From Acinetobacter tibetensis (GTDB lineage Bacteria > Pseudomonadota > Gammaproteobacteria > Pseudomonadales > Moraxellaceae), in NCBI RefSeq assembly GCF_023824315.1, contig NZ_CP098732.1, positions 1,488,001-1,552,000 on the forward strand: DNA of 64,000 nt. The letters are read 5' to 3'. Shown here in pieces: positions 63,658-64,000 of the stretch. The translations under genes and the position numbers were made by a program. Position 1 is the stretch's first letter, and the number at the start of each line of letters is the position of its first letter. The notes beneath the pieces are model-generated. The model saw nothing but the letters and a program-made list of their open reading frames with translations, had not been told where the DNA came from and did no database searches.

Positions 63658-64000
63658 ATGGAATCTTTTCGTAAAGTTATTAAGGGCTGGTTGGGCAAAG
63701 TTTTGCTCATTTTGTTTTTGACCCCTTTAGCACTTGTAGGTATTGAAGGATATTTTAGTAGTGGTAGTTCTAAGGACACTGCAAAAACAGTGAATGGGCA
63801 GGAAATCAGCAATAAAGAGCTGGAAAATGCGACGAAGTCGTATAGTCAGCAGTACTTATCTTATGTAAATGGTGATGAAACATTGTTGAATCAGTCTTTT
63901 ATTAAAGATAAAGCTTTAGAGTCATTGATTGCTCGTAACTTATTATTACAACAAGCAGAAAAATTAGGCATTTCATTGAGCGATGCTCAAATTGAGCAAA
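63658..64000 (+). CDS. ppiD: Periplasmic folding chaperone PpiD, 3' end beyond the window
   Basis: First 114 residues of a SurA-N/PpiD-type protein. The N-terminus MESFRKVIKGWLGKVLLILF is a single membrane anchor, then VNGQEISNKELENA and IARNLLLQQAEKLGISLSD, the SurA_N-like chaperone segment of PpiD. Full family length is about 620 aa, with a parvulin domain not visible here. Location after hupB supports the call. PpiD assists folding of proteins leaving the Sec translocon. Confidence 0.9.
   Translation, partial: MESFRKVIKGWLGKVLLILFLTPLALVGIEGYFSSGSSKDTAKTVNGQEISNKELENATKSYSQQYLSYVNGDETLLNQSFIKDKALESLIARNLLLQQAEKLGISLSDAQIEQ

Noticed and set aside
1..64000. CRISPR arrays, insertion sequences, prophage, tRNA or rRNA genes
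   Set aside because: No direct-repeat arrays, transposase or integrase frames, or recognisable structural RNA genes were seen in the window.

Overview
The window is chromosomal DNA from a low-GC gammaproteobacterium, almost certainly an Acinetobacter species. The best indicators are a PACE-family chlorhexidine efflux protein very close to AceI with a divergent LysR regulator (AceR-like), a PutA without the N-terminal ribbon-helix-helix domain next to a divergent Lrp-type regulator, a complete iscRSUA-hscBA-fdx operon, and the general codon and base composition. The species is not resolved. I see no rRNA, tRNA, CRISPR array, insertion sequence or prophage. This is mostly conserved housekeeping chromosome with small accessory pockets.

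Layout. 1-5.3 kb: 3' part of pepN, two tandem universal stress proteins, a lipoprotein esterase and an SMR exporter. 5.3-10.5 kb: a BenE-type carrier, a LysE/RhtB exporter, transaldolase, the aceR-aceI pair and a 5'-truncated DedA remnant. 10.5-16.1 kb: a fatty-acid/acyl-CoA block with a FadI-like thiolase diverging from a long FabG-type reductase, a MaoC-type dehydratase and a serine beta-lactamase-like esterase. 16.4-20.2 kb: dnaX, facing a thioesterase/iron alcohol dehydrogenase pair. 20.3-24.0 kb: a plus-strand operon of low-molecular-weight tyrosine phosphatase, murB, a DUF218 membrane protein and a lysophospholipase-like hydrolase. 24.1-28.6 kb: a membrane-anchored glutamate-synthase-like FMN protein and a response regulator/7TM histidine kinase pair. 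28.7-30.8 kb: a DUF2237-Maf-RoxA operon on the minus strand.

30.9-39.9 kb: pgk, a small lipoprotein and fba (lower glycolysis/gluconeogenesis), a DMT transporter, a zinc-ribbon miniprotein, a nitroreductase, an HpaI-type aldolase, lpxH, ppiB and glnS. 40-43.1 kb: an LRAT-fold membrane protein divergent from a phosphodiester-glycosidase-like secreted protein, a small Cys-rich protein and trmA. 43.3-49.3 kb: the proline catabolic locus putA / lrp-type regulator / putP. 50-56.2 kb: an orphan small protein, mfd, a HIT-domain protein and a membrane class III nucleotide cyclase. 56.3-61.7 kb: the ISC iron-sulfur operon, read from right to left, with a readable promoter overlapped by a perfect type 1 IscR core. 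61.8-64 kb: a tail-anchored UbiJ/SCP2-like protein, a phasin, HU and the start of ppiD.

Most genes are familiar families and I found no obviously new defence or mobile system. The least explained items are the tail-anchored UbiJ-like protein, the lysine/arginine/threonine-rich N-terminal extension of the thiolase with a second well-formed start, perfect hairpins inside the isc operon, the LRAT/phosphodiester glycosidase pair, and a phasin with no PHA synthesis genes nearby.
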